Source of the DNA: Candidatus Tenebribacter davisii
Lineage (GTDB): Bacteria > Cloacimonadota > Cloacimonadia > Cloacimonadales > TCS61
Direction: 5' to 3'
DNA: 64,000 nt
NCBI GenBank assembly: GCA_030765535.1
Contig: JAVCCH010000194.1
Span: 1 to 64,000 of the forward strand
Both the position numbers and the translations under genes were made by a program. The notes beneath the pieces were generated by a model. That model saw only the letters and a list, made by a program, of their open reading frames with translations, did not search any database and was not told the origin of the DNA. Shown here in pieces: positions 1 to 9,516 of this stretch (position 1 is the first letter of the stretch; each line of letters opens with the position of its first letter).

Positions 1-1573
1 CAATTAATGTTCCAAGATAATAGCTACCAATCAGGTGACGAGCTCCATTACTTCCCAACAAAGTGAGATATGAATCAGGTGCATCACCGAAATCATAATT
101 TGAGGATGCACCGGTTATAATGAAATTAAATGTGTCATCAGCTAGTCCTCCGGTGTAAGCTGCTCGAATTGTAATATCAATATTAACGTTGGAAGTAACA
201 GTGGGATTGGCAGTAAAAATCAACTGATTATTACCATTGAACGTTAAAGTAAACTCTTCTAAAGAAAGATCAGTAACAACACTATAGCTTAGTGATGTAG
301 TAGATCCTTCGTAATAATTATCAAGATCAACACCAGTATAAGGTAACAGAGATACATCTATAGACACATCCGGCAATGGTCTCCATTTTCTCGGTTCCAC
401 TCCAAAAAGTGCTGCTTGAAAAAATCTATAATCATAGTTTGGTAGAGAAGGTGCTAAAGCATCTAAAGTGAAATATCCATTATACCCTCCACTCCAACCC
501 CAGTTGACATGGTAACTATCATTGGATGCACCCTGATAACCATCTATTACAAAAGCATGACCATCAGTACCACCACTATTATAACCATCATACACAAGCG
601 GACGATTGTTATCTAATTCTGTTTTCAGCATTCCATGCCAAACTAATGGTGTAGCAGTATAGTTATTTCTTTGGTCATAATATGAATTAGAATCATATTT
701 AAAGTGATTCTGTAAAGCGCTTAATGCTGTAGCTGGATGTGCTCCTCCAATCCAGGCTCCTGAACCATATACCCCATAACCCATTTCTGCACCAACTCCT
801 ACATGATATAAAAGTGTATGAACAGAAGGATTTACAGCTAGTACATTATTTGGCATAAGTGCCCAGCTATAGGTTGTTGCCCCAAAGTTTGCAGATTGCA
901 GTCCATAAGTAGCATCAGTATAACTATGTGTACCTTCACCAATTGCTGGATGAGCATGATACTTCATTACTTGAGCTGTTGCTGTAGCAGTACATCCTGC
1001 CCAGACATAACCATTACCTGGTGTATTTGGGTCACTAGGTACTGAACCCGCATCAGCAGGACAACTCTCGTTGTAGTATTGTCCCTGGTTCCATGTAGTA
1101 GATAACAGTGGAAGAACTACTCGAACATTCTCAGGTACAAATATGTCAGCTGTAACTTTAAGTCTATTCCATTTATCTACTGTTTCCTGTGCTGGAGATA
1201 GATCATTCTCTCTAGCATACAATATCTGCTCTTTGAAACTAGCCAGCATAGCATCAAATTGAGGTGGATGATTTTCTGTTGTGTAATTATGTTCAAAAAC
1301 ATAACCAAGAATAGGAACAGCAATATCATCTGCAGATACTATCACAAATCCAGTTTTATCGAAATTAAAAATGTAATAAATGTTATTAGCATTCTCTTGT
1401 TCAACAAAAGTTTCGATGATCTTAAAATCACTTAAAGCTCTTTCATTCCTTTCAGTATACAAATTCAAGGCAACCTGTTCTGCTGTTGTTTGTGTAACTA
1501 CAGCTGAATAGATAATTGAAGGAATGAATAATACAAAAGTTAAAATTAAAAATAAACATGTTTTACTTCTCAT
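1..1573 (-). CDS. Exported C10 family (streptopain-like) cysteine protease, 3' end cut by window edge
   Basis: The reading frame starts at ATG 1573 behind a strong GGAGGAGGG ribosome site and stays open to the window edge, so the C-terminus is missing. Residues 1-23 form a signal peptide. Residues about 25-125 look like the Spi-type inhibitory propeptide (GFVIVSADD, PILGY). Residues about 150-380 match peptidase C10, with the nucleophile Cys near residue 194 in WAGCTATATAQVMKYHAHP and the catalytic His near 339 in DGHAFVIDGY. Near the edge the motif FGDAPDSY followed by ARH resembles the start of a GEVED-type domain. By family this is a secreted zymogen protease, possibly for protein scavenging. 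A C-terminal sorting domain like that of the neighbour is likely but lies outside the window. Family call is firm, substrate unknown. Confidence 0.85.
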   Translation of the reverse strand, partial: MRSKTCLFLILTFVLFIPSIIYSAVVTQTTAEQVALNLYTERNERALSDFKIIETFVEQENANNIYYIFNFDKTGFVIVSADDIAVPILGYVFEHNYTTENHPPQFDAMLASFKEQILYARENDLSPAQETVDKWNRLKVTADIFVPENVRVVLPLLSTTWNQGQYYNESCPADAGSVPSDPNTPGNGYVWAGCTATATAQVMKYHAHPAIGEGTHSYTDATYGLQSANFGATTYSWALMPNNVLAVNPSVHTLLYHVGVGAEMGYGVYGSGAWIGGAHPATALSALQNHFKYDSNSYYDQRNNYTATPLVWHGMLKTELDNNRPLVYDGYNSGGTDGHAFVIDGYQGASNDSYHVNWGWSGGYNGYFTLDALAPSLPNYDYRFFQAALFGVEPRKWRPLPDVSIDVSLLPYTGVDLDNYYEGSTTSLSYSVVTDLSLEEFTLTFNGNNQLIFTANPTVTSNVNIDITIRAAYTGGLADDTFNFIITGASSNYDFGDAPDSYLTLLGSNGARHLIGSYYLGTLI

Positions 1574-1747
1574 TGCGCCCTCCTCCAGCATTTAATAATT
1601 GTCATTTACAAATCATCTATAAGCAATTACGAGATATTAATTTAGATCAAATCGTGTCAATTAATTTTTGTTTAAAAAAATATTTTACTCCATATAATAT
1701 TTATTTTATTTAATTTTAGAATAGTTTTTTTTGTGATTTAATATTTA

Positions 1748-1780
1748 ATAAAAAAGCCCCTCAGTCTAAACTGAAGGGCT
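1748..1780 (-). terminator. Intrinsic terminator of the minus-strand gene ending at 1807
   Basis: A 10-bp inverted repeat (1755-1764 with 1771-1780) surrounds a 6-nt loop. Read on the minus strand it is followed by a run of six T plus AT-rich sequence, the standard rho-independent layout. It separates the sorting-domain gene from the C10 protease gene, which therefore probably has its own promoter between 1574 and 1748. Confidence 0.85.
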
Positions 1781-1806
1781 AATTACTAATTTATATTTTC
1801 TAATTT

Positions 1807-3093
1807 CTATTTTACAAGCAGCATCTTCTTGCTGTATTCTTTTGTATCTGTTATCAGTTTGTATAAATAAACACCGCTTGAAACCTGTTTTCCATTCTCA
1901 TCATCTCCAGCCCAGACTGCTGAGCCAATTTCATCTGCATAAATATGACCGCTGAAGACAGACTTGATCTTCTCACCTTTCACATTATAAATAATGAGCT
2001 GAACATCACTCTCTTCTTCTAAGGTAAAACTGATAGAGGTACTTGGGTTAAATGGATTTGGATAATTCTGCTGAAGTCCGTAAAAATCCGGTGTGATGGG
2101 TGCATCTTCATACGGTATAGTTAGTGTAATTGGTTCATGTATTTCTGTTTCACCATCGGTAGAAACATCTTCTATCCAGTACCAGTAGGTTGTATTCTGC
2201 AATATAGGTGCAGTATCTACATAAATATAATCCGAAGCATTGTTAGTTGTCCCATTGCCTGGAACCGGATCAGCTCCATTAAGCAGCGCTGCTTCAGTGA
2301 AATTATCACTGCTGCTGCGGTAAACATTCCAGTAATCATTGCTTTCTTCTGATTGTGTCGTCCAGTAAAGTGTTGGAGTTCCACCAAGATAAATAGCATA
2401 GAATGATGAAAGATTTACGGGAAGGATAAAATCCCCGAATGTAGAGAAATCATATCTAGTAGCATTATTACCAATCCAATTTGAATTATTACTAATAGAT
2501 GATAAAGTAGCAGCTGGATTACTGAAATTTGTGGAACCATTATAAATCACATTATCATATTCATCAGAAGCACCAGACCCAGCTCCTGTAGCAACAGCAT
2601 TAGTGCCATCTGTTAAACCTTGTGGTAAAGCAGAATCATTTTCAGATGTAGCATCACTTTGCCATACATTGCTGTTAAACTGCATTGCGTAAATAAAAGT
2701 AGGACTGGTTGATACCCCTTGAAATGCAAATACCTGATCTCCCCAATATGATAAATTAATTCCATCATTCCCTACACTAGCATCACCATCATCAATAAAA
2801 TCCGTTGAATTACCAGAATAAGTAATTACCGTACCTGCAGTAATTGCAGTTGGAGATGTATATTTTTGAGCACCTTCATCTCCTTGGAATGCATTAATGC
2901 TTAGCCATCCACTATCTGTAAATCTTATTTCTGTTCCAGCTTCAATATCAACAAGTAATAAAAATGCAAAATCATCTGGATTATCTGAGTTTGCACCAAG
3001 AATTGCGATATCACCCGCTGATAAAGTTGTCTGACCCCACACAAAACTCGTTAAAAATAGAACAAATATAACAAATAAAATTGTTTTTTTCAT
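1807..3093 (-). CDS. Exported protein with C-terminal sorting (T9SS-like) domain
   Basis: 428 residues. Residues 1-20 are a signal peptide ending VWGQ. Residues about 22-225 form a beta-rich domain with LSAGDIAILG and GTEIRFTDSGW, the pattern seen at the start of lamin-tail-like or nuclease-associated exported domains; I cannot assign an activity. Residues about 230-330 resemble a fibronectin-like module (PTLYWTTQSEESNDYWNVYRS). The last about 85 residues are a FlgD-like or Por-type sorting domain with QQNYPNPFNPSTSISF, IYNVKGEKI and SSGVYLYKLI, ending KKMLLVK. Such tails usually mean export across the outer membrane and surface attachment. No catalytic motif is visible. It is transcribed as a single gene with its own terminator. 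Confidence 0.8.
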   Translation of the reverse strand: MKKTILFVIFVLFLTSFVWGQTTLSAGDIAILGANSDNPDDFAFLLLVDIEAGTEIRFTDSGWLSINAFQGDEGAQKYTSPTAITAGTVITYSGNSTDFIDDGDASVGNDGINLSYWGDQVFAFQGVSTSPTFIYAMQFNSNVWQSDATSENDSALPQGLTDGTNAVATGAGSGASDEYDNVIYNGSTNFSNPAATLSSISNNSNWIGNNATRYDFSTFGDFILPVNLSSFYAIYLGGTPTLYWTTQSEESNDYWNVYRSSSDNFTEAALLNGADPVPGNGTTNNASDYIYVDTAPILQNTTYWYWIEDVSTDGETEIHEPITLTIPYEDAPITPDFYGLQQNYPNPFNPSTSISFTLEEESDVQLIIYNVKGEKIKSVFSGHIYADEIGSAVWAGDDENGKQVSSGVYLYKLITDTKEYSKKMLLVK

Positions 3094-3260
3094 AATTCCT
3101 CCATTTATGGAATAAATTTAATTTTTTAATTAGTGTTAATATAAAAAACATAAATTTATGTGTCAAACACTTTATTTATTAAATAATTTATTTACAATTA
3201 AAATTGGGAACAAAAAATGCGTATTGAAATATAAAAATATGAAGTGACTCAGGAGGAACT

Positions 3261-5858
3261 TTGAAAACAAGATTGATCTTATTTATTATTATAATCGCAA
3301 TTACTACGATTTCAGCTAATGAACTCAGGCAGGCTACGCTTGATAACGGTATGCAAATAGTTGTAAAAGAGAACAGATTAAATGAATCAGTCGGATTTTA
3401 CTGTTTTGTGAAAACCGGCTCTGTGAATGAAGGTAAATACCTGGGAGCAGGGATCTCCCACAATCTGGAACATATAGTATCAAGTGGTACGACCAAGTTC
3501 CATACAGAAGATGAATACAATGAAATGGGCAAAGAGATGGGTTCACTTGTAAATGCCTATACCACCCAGGATGCAACAGCATTTTACATAACTGTGGACA
3601 AAGCTTACAAAGAGATCGCCTTACAAAATTTATCTGAACAGATGCAGCATTGTGTGTGTGATTCTTTTGAAGTGGCAAGGGAACGGGAAGTTATCCTCAA
3701 AGAGATCGTTATGCGTTCTACTCCGCCAAATTCCAAAGTATATCAGAAACACAGTGAACTTGTCTATCCAAATTCTAATAAACACTATCCGGTAATAGGT
3801 TATACAAATCTTTACAAAACTATCACCCGTGATGAACTTGAGGATTATTACAAAATAAGATACGCACCCAATAATATGGTATTTGTTGCAGTTGGAAATT
3901 TTGAAGCTGAAGAGATGCTGGCTGAGATAGTTGCCTCGTTCAAAGAATTTCCCCGTAAACAAATCGATCCGGTTTATCTTCCAGCTCAACATCAAAGGGA
4001 AGGTTCACTTGAATATACAGAAGAATTTGAAATCGAAACAGCTTCAGTGTATATTTCCACAATACTGTCTGCACAGAATTACACGGATGCAACTGCACTT
4101 AATACTGCTTTTGATGTCCTATTTGCCAGAAGACAATCACCTATCCGCTATAAACTTGTAGAAGAGCTACAATTAGTGAACAGCAGAGGATTTTATGCTT
4201 ATGCCAGTGGTGCTCCAAATTCACCTGAAGGAGAAATAACAATTCATTTTGAGCCAAAAAGATCTGCTGATATTGATAAGATCATAGCAATTATAGATGA
4301 TGAAATTGAAAAATACAGTAAAGCAGGTTTTGAAGATGAAGATATCCAGAATTACATTAATCGGGTAAAAGCACAGAAGTTACTACGAACTCCCGGTGTA
4401 TCTTCCGATGCTAATAATATTGGCTGGACAATGATGCTTTATAATGTACCGGATTACTATCAAACAGAGATCAAAGTTCTGGAATCATTAACAGTTGAGG
4501 ATCTTGCCCTGCAGTTACGCAAACACTTGGTTCCCAAAAACCGGGTGATCTTTAAAGCTGTTCCCCAGGGTGACAAAACCCTTTTGGAGAGTAAGGAGAT
4601 TGCCTCAATAGAAAAAACAGAAATTGAAAAAGTACAGATCAATGAGAACTTGACCCTGCTACATAAAATGAACACGGAAAAACCATTGATCAAAGCAGTG
4701 TTAACCCTCCCGATCTCAACAAACTATGAAACTGAACAAAATGCCGGCACTCTCTCATTTATGACCGATCTTATGTTCCGCGGCTCTAAAAAATTTGACT
4801 CTTTGGATATTACTGAATGGATGGAAGATCATGCAGTCTCTTTTAATACTCGTTGTTCAACAGCCGGTTTCAACCTGGATTTCAAATGTTTGAAAGCCGA
4901 TCTACCTAAATTGCAGGAGATGCTGTTCGATGCATTTAATAATCCAAGTTTTGAAGATAGAGAACTTGCACTGGCTAAAGAAGAAGTTAATGCAAATTAT
5001 AAACGATCTTTGAGCAGAGCTTCAACTTCTCATAAAGATTTTATTAACTCAACTCTTTATGATAATTCACGTGCAGGACTTTCCAGTGAAGCAAGAAACA
5101 ATATAATTCAGCAGCTGATCCGAAAAGATCTTAAAATGTTACATAAAACTTTTTTCAATTCTGATAAATTGATCATTACACTTTTTGGTGACATAACAAA
5201 AGAAGAAGCTGTAAAACTAGCTAAAGAAATCTATAATAATATTCCTGATAGGAATATTGAAATGGAGAAAAACTTTACCATAACTCCAGATCAAAAGGGA
5301 ACTTTCATAAATTCTTATGACTTCGAGGAAGTTAATATTGATATCTATTGTCCTGCTCCACCTCTCTCTGCAGAAGATTTCAATGCTATGAACCTGATCA
5401 GTGAAATTCTAAGTGGAGCTCGAGGCAGACTTCATCTTGCTGTGAGAGGAACTAATAACCTGGCCTATTTTGCTTTCCCTCAATATCAATACTCTGAAAA
5501 CTTTGGTACATTCAGATTAAATAGTCAAACTTCTATCGATAAGAAAGATGAGCTGGTTGATGTCATGATAGATCAGCTTACAAAATTAATGACTGAAGAA
5601 ATAACTGTTGATGAATTGAACAGTGCCATTGATGAAAATGAAAAGATGTTGAGAGCAATGTTGAATGAAAATTCCCTGCCTTATTACATAACCTATTTTG
5701 AATCTTTAGGATTGGGTTATGACTACATTGACCGGGTTTCTGAAATTCATAAGAAAATAACTCCTACTCAAATAAAGAATGTTGCAAATAAGTACTTTAA
5801 AAATCAAGCGATTATCATCTCTCAACCTGATGAGAATGTTGAGTTAATGGTTGAATAA
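3261..5858 (+). CDS. M16 family zinc metalloprotease (two-domain, pitrilysin-like)
   Basis: 865 residues, TTG start preceded by AGGAGG at 3251. A signal peptide covers residues 1-19 (ending ISAN), so it acts outside the cytoplasm. The inverted zinc motif HNLEH lies at residues 67-71, and the third ligand Glu148 falls 77 residues after His71, the spacing known for pitrilysin. The second half (about 460-865) is the catalytically inactive M16 partner domain, so one chain carries both halves as in many bacterial zinc proteases. The family degrades peptides or trims exported proteins; the specific substrate is unknown. It is divergent from the sorting-domain gene, with a 167-bp promoter region between them. 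Confidence 0.9.
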   Translation: MKTRLILFIIIIAITTISANELRQATLDNGMQIVVKENRLNESVGFYCFVKTGSVNEGKYLGAGISHNLEHIVSSGTTKFHTEDEYNEMGKEMGSLVNAYTTQDATAFYITVDKAYKEIALQNLSEQMQHCVCDSFEVAREREVILKEIVMRSTPPNSKVYQKHSELVYPNSNKHYPVIGYTNLYKTITRDELEDYYKIRYAPNNMVFVAVGNFEAEEMLAEIVASFKEFPRKQIDPVYLPAQHQREGSLEYTEEFEIETASVYISTILSAQNYTDATALNTAFDVLFARRQSPIRYKLVEELQLVNSRGFYAYASGAPNSPEGEITIHFEPKRSADIDKIIAIIDDEIEKYSKAGFEDEDIQNYINRVKAQKLLRTPGVSSDANNIGWTMMLYNVPDYYQTEIKVLESLTVEDLALQLRKHLVPKNRVIFKAVPQGDKTLLESKEIASIEKTEIEKVQINENLTLLHKMNTEKPLIKAVLTLPISTNYETEQNAGTLSFMTDLMFRGSKKFDSLDITEWMEDHAVSFNTRCSTAGFNLDFKCLKADLPKLQEMLFDAFNNPSFEDRELALAKEEVNANYKRSLSRASTSHKDFINSTLYDNSRAGLSSEARNNIIQQLIRKDLKMLHKTFFNSDKLIITLFGDITKEEAVKLAKEIYNNIPDRNIEMEKNFTITPDQKGTFINSYDFEEVNIDIYCPAPPLSAEDFNAMNLISEILSGARGRLHLAVRGTNNLAYFAFPQYQYSENFGTFRLNSQTSIDKKDELVDVMIDQLTKLMTEEITVDELNSAIDENEKMLRAMLNENSLPYYITYFESLGLGYDYIDRVSEIHKKITPTQIKNVANKYFKNQAIIISQPDENVELMVE

Positions 5859-5925
5859 AATAGTGTTGAGTTGTAAGTGTTGAGTGACGAGTTGTTAGTT
5901 ACTTGCTTAAATTTTAGGGAATATT

Positions 5926-6699
5926 ATGTTAGCTGAATTCAGATTCAATTATAATTCACCTATCGTCTGTGCTGCCATACATAATGGACATGATATTTCA
6001 AAAGAGGTGAAAGATAATCTGGCTATTTCAGAAAACATCCAATTGATGGAAGAAGATCCATATACAGAACAATTTACCAAATTATCTCAAAATGCCATAA
6101 TTGCCCATACTAGCCGCTTTGAAGTTGACCTGAATAGACCAGTAGAAAAGTGTATTTATTTAAAGCCGGAGGATACCTGGGGTTTAAAGACCAGGAAAAA
6201 TCCACCCACTGATCTCGTTATCTCTAATAGCATTGAAAAATATAATGAGTTCTACAATTTAACTAAACGTCATTTAACTGAAATGAAAAAGAGATATGGA
6301 AAATTCTTCGTTTATGATATCCATTCCTATAACCATCACAGAAAAGGACCAAAGGCAAATTTTGATGATCCCAAATTAAATCCTGAGATAAACATTGGAA
6401 CGAATAATATGCCGGAAAAATGGTCACCCCTGGTGGAAAAGATACAGAACAAACTTACATCGATCGATTATTTTGGCAGATCACTTGATATACGAAAAAA
6501 TGTGAAGTTCACAGGTGGAAATTTCCCACGCTGGGTTCATAACAATTTTCCCGATTCTGCCTGCTGTATTTCAGTTGAATTTAAAAAGATTTGGATGGAT
6601 GAATGGACCAGTGAGATCTATAAAGATAAATTTGAAAAACTGATTCATATATTTAATTCTACTTTTAAATTAATTGAAGCAGATATCACAAATTATTAA
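5926..6699 (+). CDS. N-formylglutamate amidohydrolase-like enzyme
   Basis: 257 residues, ATG start after TTTTAGGGAAT. The motifs AIHNGHDI, EEDPYT, SRFEVDLNR and YDIHSYNHHR match the N-formylglutamate amidohydrolase (FGase) family, where His and Asp/Glu residues bind the active-site metal. The classic enzyme hydrolyses N-formyl-L-glutamate at the end of histidine degradation, but no other hut gene is nearby and many family members have unproven substrates. The 67 bp upstream contain short repeats of GTTGAGT-like sequence and no terminator, so co-transcription with the M16 protease is possible. The fold call is good, the substrate is inferred. Confidence 0.75.
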   Translation: MLAEFRFNYNSPIVCAAIHNGHDISKEVKDNLAISENIQLMEEDPYTEQFTKLSQNAIIAHTSRFEVDLNRPVEKCIYLKPEDTWGLKTRKNPPTDLVISNSIEKYNEFYNLTKRHLTEMKKRYGKFFVYDIHSYNHHRKGPKANFDDPKLNPEINIGTNNMPEKWSPLVEKIQNKLTSIDYFGRSLDIRKNVKFTGGNFPRWVHNNFPDSACCISVEFKKIWMDEWTSEIYKDKFEKLIHIFNSTFKLIEADITNY

Positions 6700-6765
6700 A
6701 AATACTTGCACAAAATCCATCAAATAATTCAGATTGTTTTGTCTGTTTTTTAATGATCATTACAA

Positions 6766-6841
6766 GCGGATTTAGCTCAGTTGGTAGAGCATCAGCTTCC
6801 CAAGCTGAAGGTCGCGGGTTCGAGACCCGTAATCCGCTCCA
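6766..6841 (+). tRNA. tRNA-Gly (anticodon CCC), CCA encoded
   Basis: A full cloverleaf: acceptor GCGGATT pairs with AATCCGC, the D arm contains TAGCTCAGTTGGTAGAGC, the anticodon stem TCAGC/GCTGA holds the loop TTCCCAA (anticodon CCC, positions 34-36), and the T arm has GGGTTCGAGACCC. The discriminator T is followed by a genomically encoded CCA. It should decode GGG glycine codons. Confidence 0.96.
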
Positions 6842-6890
6842 TTATTAATGATAATATATTTATTGTTATGCTAATCATTTGGAGTACAAT

Positions 6891-7352
6891 ATGATAGAGA
6901 CTAAATTGTATTATAGGAATTTTATGGGACCCATAGGGGACCTTACTCTAATTTCAGATGGACACTCATTAATTGAAATCAAATTTGGACCTGTAACTAA
7001 TACGGTTAATTCTAACAAACCAATTCTATTGGAAACTGAAAAACAACTCTCAGAATATTTTAAGAAAGAAAGAAAAGTCTTCAGTATAAAACTTGATCCA
7101 ATCGGAACAGAATTCCAATTAACAGTTTGGAATAAGCTATTACAAATTCCTTATGGCGAGACAATATCATATCAGGAATTAGCGAGTAGAATTGGAAAGA
7201 AAAATGCATCTCGTGCTGTTGGCAATGCAAATGGTAAAAACCCGATTCCAATTATAATTCCTTGTCATCGCGTAATACGAAAAAATGGCAGTTTCGGTGG
7301 ATATGCGGGTGGACTTAAAGTAAAAAAATATCTTCTAGAGCTTGAAAAATAA
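6891..7352 (+). CDS. ogt: Methylated-DNA-protein-cysteine methyltransferase
   Basis: 153 residues. I chose ATG 6891 over a TTG 12 bases upstream because GGAG at 6881-6884 sits at the right distance. The C-terminal half is the alkyltransferase domain with the helix-turn-helix region (YGETISYQELASRIG) and the acceptor motif IPCHRVI, whose Cys irreversibly takes the methyl group from O6-methylguanine. The GGYAGGLKVKKYLLELE tail is also typical. It is a suicide DNA repair protein. It follows the tRNA gene and ends at a shared convergent terminator with htpG. Confidence 0.93.
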   Translation: MIETKLYYRNFMGPIGDLTLISDGHSLIEIKFGPVTNTVNSNKPILLETEKQLSEYFKKERKVFSIKLDPIGTEFQLTVWNKLLQIPYGETISYQELASRIGKKNASRAVGNANGKNPIPIIIPCHRVIRKNGSFGGYAGGLKVKKYLLELEK

Positions 7353-7367
7353 CTTATTAAAAAATAA

Positions 7368-7400
7368 AATAGGCTGCCGAATCTGGCAGCCTATTTTTAA
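7368..7400. terminator. Bidirectional intrinsic terminator between ogt and htpG
   Basis: An 11-bp perfect inverted repeat (7368-7378 with 7385-7395) with a 6-nt loop is flanked by A-rich sequence on the left and a T run on the right. It can therefore stop transcripts from both convergent genes. Confidence 0.9.
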
Positions 7401-7410
7401 ATGTTAATTA

Positions 7411-9399
7411 TTATATCATTTTTAATACATTATTAGCATTCTCAATAAAGGCATGAAGTTCTTTACCGGTAAATCTTTTTTGTTCCAGCATGGCAAGATC
7501 ATGAATATGATTTGTCAGCATTTTAACTTTATCCATTTCACCTTTTTCATTAAACTTCAGGATCTTCTTGATAATTTCATTCTCAGGGTTAACAATTAGA
7601 GTATGGTTTTTTAACATATCCATACTATTGCCCGGTTGGTTCATCATATTCATTTCCTGGAATCTGCGCATAAATTCATTAAAAACTATCATAGCTGGGA
7701 TATCTTTAGATTTAAGGTGTTTAGTTTCAGTTTTGATTTCAATGAATGCTTTCTGAACGATTTCAGTATATGCTTCTTCACCTATTTCTTCTTTTACTTT
7801 TGTATTAATCTCATAAGGTTTGATCTTCGTATTATCATCTTTTGTTGTAATAAATGGCGTTAAAGCAATCGCAGCTTTAGGATATTTCTTGAGGTATTTA
7901 GCATAGTCATCCTTACTGAAACTGGCTTCAATCTTATCATTTAATGCTTTATTAAAGATCATCTCGATCTTAGCAGAATTCACAGTTTTCTTTTCGTCCT
8001 GTTTATCGATCAGGTTTTCATTTATCTCAGAATCTATCCGGACAAATGTAACTTCATTATTTTTCATCTCCAACTGCTGGAATATATGATTATCTAAAAT
8101 AGAGTTCGAATAGATCACACCTATTCCCTGCTCTTTCATCAGTTTGAGATAAGATACCTGAGTATCTTCACTTTGAGCGTAATATATTTTCTGAGGTTTA
8201 TCATCAGTTTTATTTCTGGTTTTATATTCATCGATCGTTACATAATCATCATCAGTAGTTTTAAAGATTAGTTGATCTTTGATGGAATCAGAAAATTTAT
8301 CATCAGCAAGGACTCCATATTTAATGAACTGGTTAATATCTTCCCAGAATCCTTCATATTTTTTCCTGTCAGTTTTGAAGATATCTTTAAGACTATCCGC
8401 AACTTTTTTAATAATGAATTTTGAAATTTTCTGAACCTGTTGATCCTGCTGCAGGAAACTTCTGGAAACATTTAAGGGAATATCAGGAATATCGATCCCA
8501 CCTTTTAGCAGCAACAAGAATTCAGGAATGATCCCTTTGAGGTCATCAGCTACAAACACATTATTACAGAAGAGTTTAACCTTGCCGGTATTCAGATCAA
8601 TCTGATTCTGAATTTTGGGGAAATAGAGAATGCCCTTTAAGTTAAACGGAAAATCAACATTCAGATGTATCCAGAATAATGGATCATTATAATCATGGAA
8701 TAACTGCTTATAAAACTCCTTGTATTCCTCTTCTTTTACATCTTTCGGTTTACGCAGCCACAATGCTTCAGTTTGATTTACCTGCTCTTTTTCTTTATTC
8801 ACATAAATCGGGAATGGCATGAAATTACTGTATTTCTCTATCAACTCCTTGAGTGTATTATCTTCAAGATATTTTTCATTATCCTTATTTAAATGAATCG
8901 TTACAGTTGTTCCTATAGTAGTACTCTTCCCTTCTGAAGCCGAATATTCAGTCTCTCCTTCACATTCCCAGTAAGCTGGTTTAGTTCCCTTTTTATAGGA
9001 GAGTGAATCGATAGTAACCTTTTTTGCTACCATAAAACTGGAATAAAAGCCCAAACCAAAATGTCCAATGATCGTTGATTGTTTATCTTTAAATTTTTCT
9101 ACAAAATCTTCAGCTCCGGAAAAAGCGATCTGATTTATATATTTCTTTATCTCAGAAGCTGTCATGCCGATTCCATAGTCAATTATCTGAATTGTCTTTT
9201 TCTTCTTATTAGTCTTAATTTCTATTTTAAATTCACCATCAAATTCGCTGTCTATCGCCTTGCGTTTATTCATGGCATCAACAGAATTTGAGATTATTTC
9301 ACGAAGAAAAATATCATGTTCTGAATAGAGCCACTTCTTAATAATTGGAAAGATGTTTTCTGTGTGAATGGATAATTTACCGGTATTTTTATCTACCAT
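7411..9399 (-). CDS. htpG: Chaperone protein HtpG (Hsp90)
   Basis: 662 residues, with AAAGGAG before the ATG. The N-terminal GHKL ATPase domain shows the signature FLREIISNSVDAMNK (N box), GIGMT (G1) and GHFGLGFYSSF (G2). The middle domain carries the conserved NVSRSFLQQD region with its catalytic-loop arginine, and the C-terminal dimerisation region is complete. Length is slightly above the usual 620-650. It is an ATP-dependent cytosolic chaperone. It lies downstream of the pyrR terminator, so it likely has its own promoter in the 9400-9470 region. Confidence 0.97.
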   Translation of the reverse strand: MVDKNTGKLSIHTENIFPIIKKWLYSEHDIFLREIISNSVDAMNKRKAIDSEFDGEFKIEIKTNKKKKTIQIIDYGIGMTASEIKKYINQIAFSGAEDFVEKFKDKQSTIIGHFGLGFYSSFMVAKKVTIDSLSYKKGTKPAYWECEGETEYSASEGKSTTIGTTVTIHLNKDNEKYLEDNTLKELIEKYSNFMPFPIYVNKEKEQVNQTEALWLRKPKDVKEEEYKEFYKQLFHDYNDPLFWIHLNVDFPFNLKGILYFPKIQNQIDLNTGKVKLFCNNVFVADDLKGIIPEFLLLLKGGIDIPDIPLNVSRSFLQQDQQVQKISKFIIKKVADSLKDIFKTDRKKYEGFWEDINQFIKYGVLADDKFSDSIKDQLIFKTTDDDYVTIDEYKTRNKTDDKPQKIYYAQSEDTQVSYLKLMKEQGIGVIYSNSILDNHIFQQLEMKNNEVTFVRIDSEINENLIDKQDEKKTVNSAKIEMIFNKALNDKIEASFSKDDYAKYLKKYPKAAIALTPFITTKDDNTKIKPYEINTKVKEEIGEEAYTEIVQKAFIEIKTETKHLKSKDIPAMIVFNEFMRRFQEMNMMNQPGNSMDMLKNHTLIVNPENEIIKKILKFNEKGEMDKVKMLTNHIHDLAMLEQKRFTGKELHAFIENANNVLKMI

Positions 9400-9460
9400 A
9401 ATGATCTCCTTTACTTTAATTTATTTCTGAAGATAATTTAATTGTTCCTGTTTATTTGTC

Positions 9461-9494
9461 AAATAAAATTAGCACTCCAGTTTCAGGAGTGCTA
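9461..9494 (-). terminator. Intrinsic terminator of the sensor kinase/pyrR operon
   Basis: A 9-bp inverted repeat (9470-9478 with 9486-9494) with a short loop is followed on the minus strand by AATTTTATTT. It lies just after the pyrR stop codon and before the htpG upstream region. Confidence 0.8.
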
Positions 9495-9516
9495 TTATAT
9501 CTTGAAATTTGGCTTA

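Noticed and set aside
2137-2352. Plus-strand frame inside the sorting-domain gene
   Set aside because: It lies opposite a clear coding gene and has no ribosome site or recognisable protein.
5859-5925. Regulatory repeat in the 67-bp gap (GTTGAGT copies)
   Set aside because: The copies are imperfect and short, and they look like simple low-complexity duplication.
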